In this document: positions 1-5,635 of the stretch, in pieces
How positions within the stretch are numbered: position 1 is the first letter of the stretch
Layout of the letters: the number at the start of each line of letters is the position of its first letter
Assembly (NCBI GenBank): GCA_027001815.1
Contig: JALTLT010000474.1
Coordinates: forward strand, 1 to 9,024
From: Gammaproteobacteria bacterium
Lineage (GTDB): Bacteria; Pseudomonadota; Gammaproteobacteria; JALTLT01
Reading direction: 5' to 3'
DNA length: 9,024 bases
The notes under the pieces: model-generated
The model's database searches: none
Seen by the model: the letters and a program-made list of their open reading frames with translations, nothing else
What the model was told of the DNA's origin: nothing
Program-made: the position numbers and the translations under genes

Positions 1-1445
1 TCGATGACAGCCTGCCGAGTCTCGACACTGCCTATCCAGGGCTGGTGGATGCCACCCGTCTGCATGGTTGGGGTATCACGGGCAGGAACGTGACCATCGC
101 CGTGGTGGATACCGGTCTGTGGGCTCATCCCGCCGTGGAGTACGACCACCGCGGCAACGCCCGTGTTCCGGTCCGCTACGATGCCATCCAGGATCGGGAA
201 TGGACAGACGGCGACGCAAGCGGCTTCGTGGACGAGAGCGGTCACGGGACCCATGTGGCGTCCATCGCGGTCAGCAGCCTTCGTGGACCCTCGGGCAGCT
301 ACAACGGCATCGCGCCGGGCGCCCGCCTGGTGCCCGTACGGGCCTTCGACAAGCACGGCGACGGCCACTACGTCGATGTCATCCGGGGGCTCGACTGGAT
401 CCTCGACAACCGTGACGACCATGACATCCGCGTCGTGAACCTCTCGTTCAGTGCCGATCCCAACTCCTTCTACTGGGACGATCCGCTCAATCAGGCGGTG
501 ATGAAGCTGTGGGAGAAGGGGATCGTGGTGGTGGTCTCCGCCGGCAACACCGGGCCGAGCCCCATGACCGTCGGCGTGCCGGGCAATGTCCCCTATGTCA
601 TCACGGTGGGTGCCATGACCGACAACTACACGCCCGCCGATCCCGCCGACGACATGCTTGCCTCCTTCTCCTCCAGCGGGCCGACCATCGAGGGTTTCGT
701 CAAGCCGGAAGTGGTTGCGCCCGGCGGCCACATGCTGGCCACCATGGACCCCCTTTCGGACCTGGCCGGTCGCTATCCCGACCATGTGCACGGTCTCAAT
801 CGGGACTACTTCTCCATGTCGGGAACCTCCCAGTCCACGGCGGTGGTCACCGGCATCGTCGCGCTCATGCTGGAAGTGGCCCCCTTCCTGACGCCGGATG
901 AGGTGAAATGTGCCCTGATGCGGGGGGCGATGCCGGCCAGTGATCCCGACGGCGGACTCGCCTACTCGGTGTTCCAGCAGGGGGCGGGACTGGTCAACGC
1001 CTACACTGCCGCCTTCTCCGAGGCCCGGGGGGAGTGTGTCAATATCGGGCTGGATGTGGAGGACGATCGCGACGGTACACGCCACTTCACCGGTCCCGCG
1101 CAGATGGACGCCTCGGGCAATTTCGTCCTGCGTGAGTCGTCGTACGTCTCCTCCACCGGCAGCGCCGCATGGGACGGCGAGCTGCGACGCGGCATGGGCG
1201 AGAGCTGGAGTGGTGTCTACACATGGAACGAGGTGTTCCCCTGGAGTTCCGCCTACGAGGAGGTGGATGCCGATGGAACCCTGCCCGACGGCACTCTCTG
1301 GGTGGATGCCTATCTCTGGTTCGACGCCTATCTGTGGTTCGATGCCTATCTCTGGTTCGACGCATACCTGTGGTTCGATGCCTATCTCTGGTTCGACGCG
1401 GCGGACGCGACCGCGGGTATCAACCTCTGGGTGCCGGCCGAATAG
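1..1445 (+). CDS. S8 (subtilisin-like) serine protease, 5'-truncated by the window edge, with C-terminal DAYLWF repeats
   Basis: Subtilisin-family endopeptidase, probably exported. The reading frame is open from base 3, so the signal peptide and any propeptide lie outside the window. No start inside it is credible: a GTG at 45 falls only 21 codons before the catalytic Asp. Numbering from that GTG as residue 1, the triad is visible as Asp22 (AVVDTG), His67 (GHGTHVA) and Ser262 (SGTSQST), with the oxyanion-hole Asn168 (SAGNTGPSP). The catalytic fold ends near residue 320. A Trp/Tyr-rich tail of about 140 residues follows, finishing in five DAYLWF hexapeptides (421-450) and NLWVPAE. The serine motif departs from the usual GTSMAxP: Gln and Ser follow GTS, and the usual Pro is Ala. 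All three catalytic residues are present, so I expect an active enzyme. Substrate and tail function are unknown. The family is certain; secretion is inferred. Confidence 0.93.
   Translation, partial: DDSLPSLDTAYPGLVDATRLHGWGITGRNVTIAVVDTGLWAHPAVEYDHRGNARVPVRYDAIQDREWTDGDASGFVDESGHGTHVASIAVSSLRGPSGSYNGIAPGARLVPVRAFDKHGDGHYVDVIRGLDWILDNRDDHDIRVVNLSFSADPNSFYWDDPLNQAVMKLWEKGIVVVVSAGNTGPSPMTVGVPGNVPYVITVGAMTDNYTPADPADDMLASFSSSGPTIEGFVKPEVVAPGGHMLATMDPLSDLAGRYPDHVHGLNRDYFSMSGTSQSTAVVTGIVALMLEVAPFLTPDEVKCALMRGAMPASDPDGGLAYSVFQQGAGLVNAYTAAFSEARGECVNIGLDVEDDRDGTRHFTGPAQMDASGNFVLRESSYVSSTGSAAWDGELRRGMGESWSGVYTWNEVFPWSSAYEEVDADGTLPDGTLWVDAYLWFDAYLWFDAYLWFDAYLWFDAYLWFDAADATAGINLWVPAE
1305..1394 (+). repeat. 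In-frame 18-bp tandem repeat (5 copies) encoding DAYLWF
   Basis: Five contiguous 18-base units encode DAYLWF, followed by a partial unit (gacgcg). Units 1, 3 and 5 are identical (gatgcctatctctggttc). Units 2 and 4 instead use gac for Asp and ctg for Leu, and unit 4 also uses gca and tac. The DNA therefore has a 36-base period of two alternating versions, while the peptide period is six residues. The array is flanked by related TLWV and NLWV segments. An alternating aromatic/aliphatic pattern suggests a beta-strand or surface-binding tail, but that is inference. Confidence 0.95.
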
Positions 1446-1555
1446 CCTTTTCCGGCCTGCCCCGATCCGGCGCATGGAGGCGCCCTCTCCCCACCGGCTT
1501 CGTGGCGAGCCGCATGCGGTGTCCGCGGTGTGGGTACCCGTGCAAGGCCGGAACG

Positions 1556-1569
1556 GCTCCGATCGGAGC
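1556..1569. repeat. 14-bp perfect palindrome
   Basis: gctccgatcggagc is its own reverse complement. The flanks can extend pairing (aac at 1552-1554 with gtt at 1570-1572) if one G is bulged. It lies 111 bases after the protease stop. It could be a hairpin base or a dimeric regulator site; the sequence does not decide between these. Confidence 0.5.
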
Positions 1570-1580
1570 GTTCGTGAATG

Positions 1581-1612
1581 TTCAGGGAAACGCCGAACGA
1601 CTCTTCCCTGAA
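1581..1612. repeat. Inverted repeat, 9-bp stem with 14-base loop
   Basis: ttcagggaa (1581-1589) pairs perfectly with ttccctgaa (1604-1612). The loop is long and only a weak T-containing stretch (ttgtcaga) follows, so a terminator role is possible but not strong. Confidence 0.45.
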
Positions 1613-1624
1613 TTGTCAGAGTAC

Positions 1625-1654
1625 GGGAGCCGGAAAGCGCGGTTTTCGGCTCCC
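1625..1654 (+). terminator. Candidate terminator hairpin, 12-bp stem
   Basis: gggagccggaaa (1625-1636) pairs with ttttcggctccc (1643-1654) across a six-base loop gcgcgg, with one G-T wobble. It is among the strongest stems in the region and lies about 180 bases after the protease stop. It lacks a real T-tract (ttgcc follows), so efficient Rho-independent termination is uncertain. Its core resembles the hairpin at 1837-1865, so it may be a copy of a dispersed repeat instead. Confidence 0.45.
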
Positions 1655-1688
1655 TTGCCAAATCAGTCACCTGCAGTGATCGATTTTG

Positions 1689-1708
1689 GCGGCACGTCCC
1701 TGTGCCGC
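1689..1708. repeat. Inverted repeat, 7-bp perfect stem
   Basis: gcggcac (1689-1695) pairs with gtgccgc (1702-1708) around the six-base loop gtccct. It is GC-rich and compact, with no T-tract after it. Function unknown. Confidence 0.45.
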
Positions 1709-1802
1709 AGGAATAATCAATCAGGGATTCCCCGGCCCTCTTGAATCAACAATTCCGTGAAGATGCCGATATACTGTCCGGGGCCTCCGGTACCAGCAGG
1801 AT

Positions 1803-1833
1803 GTTGAAAGAGGCCGTCCTGGCCTCTTTCAAC
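1803..1833. repeat. Inverted repeat, 13-bp perfect stem, 5-base loop
   Basis: gttgaaagaggcc (1803-1815) and ggcctctttcaac (1821-1833) are exact reverse complements around gtcct. This is the longest perfect stem in the window. Only three bases separate it from the next hairpin (1837-1865), which is the arrangement seen in REP/BIME-type clusters. No T-tract follows on the plus strand. Either a REP-like element or a structured transcript is possible. Confidence 0.6.
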
Positions 1834-1836
1834 GCC

Positions 1837-1865
1837 GGAAGCCGAAAATGCGATTTCCGGCTTCC
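1837..1865. repeat. Inverted repeat related to the hairpin at 1625-1654
   Basis: ggaagccgaaaat (1837-1849) pairs with atttccggcttcc (1853-1865) around gcg, with one A-C mismatch. Its agccg-aaa...gcg...ttt-cggct layout matches the hairpin at 1625-1654, so the two look like diverged copies of one element or products of the same constraint. Confidence 0.55.
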
Positions 1866-1869
1866 TCAT

Positions 1870-1898
1870 GTGTTCAATGGCCTGGCGTCACTGAACAC
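1870..1898. repeat. Inverted repeat, 7-bp outer stem
   Basis: gtgttca (1870-1876) pairs with tgaacac (1892-1898). After one mismatch, tg (1878-1879) can pair with ca (1889-1890). It is the third member of the consecutive hairpin series that starts at 1803. Confidence 0.4.
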
Positions 1899-1901
1899 GG
1901 C

Positions 1902-1917
1902 GGTGCACCCATGCACC
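1902..1917. repeat. Short inverted repeat, 6-bp stem with 4-base loop
   Basis: ggtgca (1902-1907) pairs with tgcacc (1912-1917) around ccca. It is the fourth in the consecutive hairpin series. It is short enough to arise by chance, but its position in the series makes it worth noting. Confidence 0.3.
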
Positions 1918-1922
1918 ACGGT

Positions 1923-1961
1923 ACAGGCTGCCGAAATACGGTGTTTTCAACAGCCTGTTGA
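1923..1961. repeat. Overlapping, mutually exclusive inverted repeats
   Basis: acaggctg (1923-1930) pairs perfectly with cagcctgt (1951-1958). Inside it, ccg (1931-1933) can pair with cgg (1939-1941). An alternative local stem pairs tcaaca (1947-1952) with tgttga (1956-1961). The two stems share bases and cannot form together, which is the geometry of a switching leader, although nothing in the sequence shows that it acts as one. It lies 112 bases before the start at 2073. Confidence 0.4.
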
Positions 1962-2072
1962 GCTTGAAGTCTGACGGACTGCCAGCGAGGCCGATTCCGC
2001 CCTGCCGGAGACGAGGATGCGGCGGCCGACGTTGCGACAGATGATTCGAGTTACAGGGCGAAGCAACTTTTC

Positions 2073-5000
2073 ATGGCCACAGCCTCCTCCACCTCTTCTC
2101 CATCGACGCGCATCCTCCTCGCCGGCCTTTCGCACGGCCGGATGCCGTGGCTGCTGCTGACCGTTGCGCTGCTCTTCTCCTCCTCCGTTCGGGCTCTCGA
2201 CGAAGGGCAGTTGCGCAAGAACGTCCGGTTCGAGCGGATCATGCCGCCACACGGCCTCTCCCAGGGGTCGGTCCATGCCATTGCCCAGGATCGTCAGGGG
2301 TTCCTCTGGTTCGGTACCCAGGAGGGCCTCAACCGTTACGACGGCTACGGTTTCACCGTGTTCCGCAACGAGCCGGGTCGGGCCGGGACTCTTCCTCACG
2401 ACTGGGTGAGCGATCTTCTCCTGGCACGGGACGGTCTGCTGTGGGTGGCCACCAACGGAGGCGGGCTGGGGCGCATCGACCCGGCCACCGGCGCCATCTC
2501 CCACCTGGGGGTCGACGACGGTCTTTCGAGTTCCAGGCTGCGGGTCCTCCATCAGGACCGTTCCGGGATGATCTGGATCGGCACCGAGGATGGCGGGCTC
2601 AACCGCGTCGACCCGCGCACCGGCGAGGTGGCCGTGTTCCGCCACGCCGATCAGGATCCCCACTCCCTCGGCGCGGACCGTGTGCTCGCCATACTGGAAG
2701 ATCGGGAGGGACGCCTCTGGATCGGCACCGATGGTGGCGGCCTCGATCGTTTCGATCGGGCCTCGGGGCGTTTCATCCACCACCGTCACGATCCTGCAGA
2801 TACCGGCTCTCTGAGCAGTGACCGGGTGAGAGCACTGCTCCAGGACCGCCTCGGCAACCTGTGGGTGGGTACCTGGGAGGGAGGCCTGAATCGCTACGAT
2901 CCCGCGGCCGACCGGTTCGTCCGTTATCGCCACCGGGCCGACGATCCTCATAGCCTGAGCCATGACCGGGTGCGGGCGCTGTTTCAGGATCGTGGCGGAA
3001 CCCTCTGGGTCGGCACCGATGCGGGCCTCAACCAGTGGGTGCCCCAGTACGACGGTTTCATCCGTTACGGTCACGATCCGGCCGATCTCGGCAGCCTCAG
3101 CGACGAGCGCGTGACGACTCTCTTCCAGGATCGGGGAGGCGTGCTCTGGGTGGGAACCTACAACGGTCTCAACCACTGGAACTACGCCTCCGCCGCATTT
3201 GCGCACTATCGTCAGGAGGGAGGAGAGCCGGGCTCCCTCTCCAGTAACGTGGTGACCTCGTTCGCCGAAGAGAGCGACGGCACGCTGTGGGTTGGAACCT
3301 ACGGCGGGGGGCTCAACCGCATGGGGCGTGCCGATGAGCAGTTCACGCATCTCCGTCACGACCCCGATGACCCGGCGAGCCTCTCCGACGACCGGGTGAT
3401 GGCACTGTTCGTGGATGCCGGCGACAACCTGTGGGTGGGCACCCGGAGTGGCGGTCTCGATCTGCTGCCTGCGGGGAAGAGCGGCTTTCGCCATTTTCGG
3501 CACGATCCGGACGATCCGGCCTCCATCAGCGCCGACGGCATCACCACCATCTACGGCGACACCGATGGAACCCTCTGGGTCGGGACCTACGGTGGGGGAC
3601 TCAACCACCTCGATCCTGCAACCGGCCGTTTCGTCTCCTACCGTCACGATCCGGACGACCCCCGTTCGCTCAGTTCCAACCGCGTTCTGGCCGTCTATCG
3701 TGATCGACTGGGCACCCTCTGGGTCGGTACCGAGGACGGTTACCTGAACCGCTACGAGCCCCCGGTCGACGGATTCGTCCGGATCGGTGGCGCCGATGCG
3801 GGGGCGTCCGGGCTCACGACGCCCACCGTCTGGGAGATCCAGGAGGATCGCAACGGGGATCTGTGGCTCGGCACACTGGGGGGCGGGGTCTACCGCTGGG
3901 CCTTCGCCGAGCGCCGGCAGGGGCGGGAGGTGTTCACGCGCTACACACGCAACGAGGGTCTATCGAGCAACGTGGTCTACGGGGTGGTGGAGGACGAGTC
4001 GGGGCGCTTTTGGCTCAGCACCAACCGTGGCATCAACCGCCTCGACCCCGCCACTCGCCAGGTGCGCATCTACGACACCTTTCACGGTCTCCAGGGCGAC
4101 GACTTCAACCTGGGGGCGCGACTGCGCAGTCGCCAGGGGCGGATCTTCTTCGGCGGGGCCAATGGATTCAACGCCTTCTACCCGGCACGGGTCGCGGGAA
4201 ATCCCCATCCTCCCCAGGTCCAGCTCACGGGGCTCTGGGTCCTCAATCAGCCGCGGGTCAACGAGTTCGGGCTTCCCCGGCTTCCGGCGGCAGGGGAGCC
4301 TCTGGAGCTGGGATACCGGGACTATCTGGTGACCTTCGAGTTTACCGCCCTCGACTTCTCCGCGCCGGCTCGCAACCGTTTCCGTTACCGCCTGGAGGGA
4401 TTCGACAGCCAGTGGATCGACACCGATACCTTCCGGCGGGCCACCTACACCAATCTGCCGGCGGGAGACTACGTGTTCCGGGTGCTGGCGGCGAACAACG
4501 ACGGTGTCTGGAGCGAACAGGGGATCGCCCTGCCGATCCACGTCAATCCTCCTCCCTGGCGTAGCTGGTGGGCACACATCCTCTACGTGCTGCTGGTTGG
4601 AACACTGCTGCTGGCCTGGTGGCGGATCGTCGCCGCGCGGCATGCCCGTGAGCTTCGCTACCGCATCGAGCTGGAGGCGGAAGTGGCCCTGCGCACCCAG
4701 GAGCTGGAATCGCGCAATTCCCAGCTCCAGCGCCTCAATCTCCGTCTCCAGGAGGCGAGCCTCACCGACTCCTTCACCGGGCTGAAGAACCGCCGTTTCC
4801 TCTACACCCAGATCGGCCAGGAACTGGCCCAGGTCCACCGGGAACTGGAGGAGGCGCAACGACGGGGAGCCGACGGGAACTTCCCCGGCCTCTTCTTCAT
4901 GATGGTGGACCTGGATGGCTTCAAGCCGGTCAACGATACCTATGGACATGAGGCCGGTGACCGGGTACTCCTGCAGGTGCGCGATCTGCTGGTCAAGGCG

Positions 5001-5420
5001 TGCCGCCAGTCGGACATGCTGATTCGATGGGGCGGGGACGAGTTCCTCATCGTCGCCCACAGCGGCGATCCGCAAGCCGCAGAACATCTGGCCGAGCGCA
5101 TACGCGAGGGGATCGCCGACCACCCCTACGACATCGGCAACCACGAGACCGTCGAGATCTCCTGTTCGATCGGGTTCGCCTTCTATCCCTTCCTGCCCAC
5201 CGATCCCAGCCGTTTCAGTTGGGAGCAGGTGACCGCCGTCGCCGACCGTGCCCTCTATCTGGTCAAGGGCGAAGGGCGCAATGGCTGGGCCGGCATCCTC
5301 GCCAACCGTGGCGCCGCCGAACCCGACCTTTTCGCACAGATCCATCGTGACCCCTTCGCTCTCGCCGAGAAGGGCGTGATCCGGATCCTCGGCTCCTTTC
5401 CCGACCTCCGTCGACCCTGA
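2073..5420 (+). CDS. Membrane diguanylate cyclase with periplasmic double beta-propeller and Y_Y_Y sensor
   Basis: Makes cyclic di-GMP from two GTP in the cytoplasm in response to an unknown signal sensed outside the inner membrane. Of its 1115 residues, 24-41 look like a signal peptide (hydrophobic core, cleavage near VRA|LD). From about 75 to 700 there are 14 propeller motifs of the type LWVGTxxGGLNRxD (two-component regulator propeller family), matching two seven-bladed propellers. A Y_Y_Y domain spans about 748-826, a membrane helix 832-850 and a coiled coil 851-895. The GGDEF domain begins near DSFTGLKN (899). The active site GGDEF (987-991) and the inhibitory RxxD site (RQSD, 978-981) are intact, so it should be active and product-inhibited. 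No EAL domain is present. Start: ATG 2073 has only a weak upstream aggg. ATG 2142 (residue 24) would give a more ordinary signal peptide but has no ribosome-binding site. Ligand unknown. Confidence 0.94.
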   Translation: MATASSTSSPSTRILLAGLSHGRMPWLLLTVALLFSSSVRALDEGQLRKNVRFERIMPPHGLSQGSVHAIAQDRQGFLWFGTQEGLNRYDGYGFTVFRNEPGRAGTLPHDWVSDLLLARDGLLWVATNGGGLGRIDPATGAISHLGVDDGLSSSRLRVLHQDRSGMIWIGTEDGGLNRVDPRTGEVAVFRHADQDPHSLGADRVLAILEDREGRLWIGTDGGGLDRFDRASGRFIHHRHDPADTGSLSSDRVRALLQDRLGNLWVGTWEGGLNRYDPAADRFVRYRHRADDPHSLSHDRVRALFQDRGGTLWVGTDAGLNQWVPQYDGFIRYGHDPADLGSLSDERVTTLFQDRGGVLWVGTYNGLNHWNYASAAFAHYRQEGGEPGSLSSNVVTSFAEESDGTLWVGTYGGGLNRMGRADEQFTHLRHDPDDPASLSDDRVMALFVDAGDNLWVGTRSGGLDLLPAGKSGFRHFRHDPDDPASISADGITTIYGDTDGTLWVGTYGGGLNHLDPATGRFVSYRHDPDDPRSLSSNRVLAVYRDRLGTLWVGTEDGYLNRYEPPVDGFVRIGGADAGASGLTTPTVWEIQEDRNGDLWLGTLGGGVYRWAFAERRQGREVFTRYTRNEGLSSNVVYGVVEDESGRFWLSTNRGINRLDPATRQVRIYDTFHGLQGDDFNLGARLRSRQGRIFFGGANGFNAFYPARVAGNPHPPQVQLTGLWVLNQPRVNEFGLPRLPAAGEPLELGYRDYLVTFEFTALDFSAPARNRFRYRLEGFDSQWIDTDTFRRATYTNLPAGDYVFRVLAANNDGVWSEQGIALPIHVNPPPWRSWWAHILYVLLVGTLLLAWWRIVAARHARELRYRIELEAEVALRTQELESRNSQLQRLNLRLQEASLTDSFTGLKNRRFLYTQIGQELAQVHRELEEAQRRGADGNFPGLFFMMVDLDGFKPVNDTYGHEAGDRVLLQVRDLLVKACRQSDMLIRWGGDEFLIVAHSGDPQAAEHLAERIREGIADHPYDIGNHETVEISCSIGFAFYPFLPTDPSRFSWEQVTAVADRALYLVKGEGRNGWAGILANRGAAEPDLFAQIHRDPFALAEKGVIRILGSFPDLRRP
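2640..3785 (+). repeat. Coding repeats of the propeller blades, 47-48 codon period
   Basis: A linker resembling YRHDPDDPxSLSxDRV recurs with its Arg (or aligned) codon at 2640, 2784, 2928, 3069, 3210, 3354, 3498 and 3642. Spacing is 144 or 141 bases. Each is followed by an LWVGT blade motif. Similarity is visible in the DNA as well as the protein, for example cacgatccggacga at 3501 and 3645. This suggests the blades arose by tandem duplication, some of it recent or homogenised. Confidence 0.8.
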
Positions 5421-5446
5421 CCCCCTCGCGACACGTTGTGCAGTCG

Positions 5447-5465
5447 ATGGCCAGCCCCTGGCCAT
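5447..5465 (+). terminator. Hairpin after the diguanylate cyclase gene, possible terminator
   Basis: atggcca (5447-5453) pairs perfectly with tggccat (5459-5465) around gcccc, 26 bases after the cyclase stop. The position suits a terminator, but no T-tract follows (gcttccc), so termination would have to be weak or Rho-assisted. The rest of the gap to 5635 has only short inverted repeats, such as ggttg/caacc at 5589-5603, and no promoter I can defend. Confidence 0.3.
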
Positions 5466-5621
5466 GCTTCCCTGCGGTCCATTCCGACGCCTTTCCAGAG
5501 AACATCCCGGTGCATCCCTGCAGCCTGTCAACAGGTGACCGACGGATATCCCGGATTTCCGGAGCGGTGGGGCGCAACCATTGGGAAAGGTTGTGGTCCA
5601 ACCGGCAAATCACGGCTCGAC

Positions 5622-5630
5622 AGGAGGAGG
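5622..5630 (+). promoter_or_regulatory. Strong ribosome-binding site that sets the msrP start
   Basis: aggaggagg lies 5 bases before ATG 5636, with the aggagg core at 5622-5627 giving 8 bases of spacing. The frame is open further upstream (to 5438), but this near-perfect Shine-Dalgarno and the twin-arginine signal right after the ATG fix the start at 5636. Confidence 0.85.
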
Positions 5631-5635
5631 GCGGA

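Larger units (their letters stand above)
1446..2072. other. 627-bp gene-free region dense in inverted repeats
   Basis: No open frame here has a plausible ribosome-binding site together with protein-like composition. A 77-codon frame at 1741-1974 starts with TTG and runs straight through three hairpins. The stretch instead holds a 14-bp perfect palindrome (1556-1569) and inverted repeats at 1581-1612, 1625-1654, 1689-1708, 1803-1833, 1837-1865, 1870-1898, 1902-1917 and 1923-1961. The first few may end transcription of the protease gene. The rest form a close-packed hairpin series ending about 110 bases before the diguanylate cyclase start. I could not place a convincing -35/-10 promoter pair. 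A TATACT hexamer at 1770-1775 has no -35 at proper spacing. Confidence 0.7.

Noticed and set aside
1305..1394. CRISPR-like array
   Set aside because: The units are directly adjacent, in frame, and have no spacers. It is a protein-coding tandem repeat.
1741..1775. Promoter with ttgaat and tatact
   Set aside because: The spacer between the two hexamers is 23 bases, far from the 16-18 needed, and no other -35 fits.
1741..1974. 77-codon TTG-start frame in the hairpin region
   Set aside because: There is no ribosome-binding site, it is read through several inverted repeats, and the composition is not protein-like.
1947..3647. 566-codon open frame on the minus strand opposite the cyclase
   Set aside because: Its translation is a repetitive Val/Gly/Pro-rich product that mirrors the propeller repeats on the other strand. 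It shows no recognisable domain, and the plus-strand protein is unmistakable. It is a shadow of high GC and repeats.
3960..5531. 523-codon open frame on the minus strand
   Set aside because: It lies opposite the Y_Y_Y and GGDEF coding sequence, whose family motifs are clear on the plus strand. No motif or ribosome-binding site supports the antisense frame.
5438..5635. Upstream extension of the msrP frame
   Set aside because: It begins at a non-ATG codon without a ribosome-binding site. ATG 5636 has aggaggagg just upstream and starts the Tat signal.
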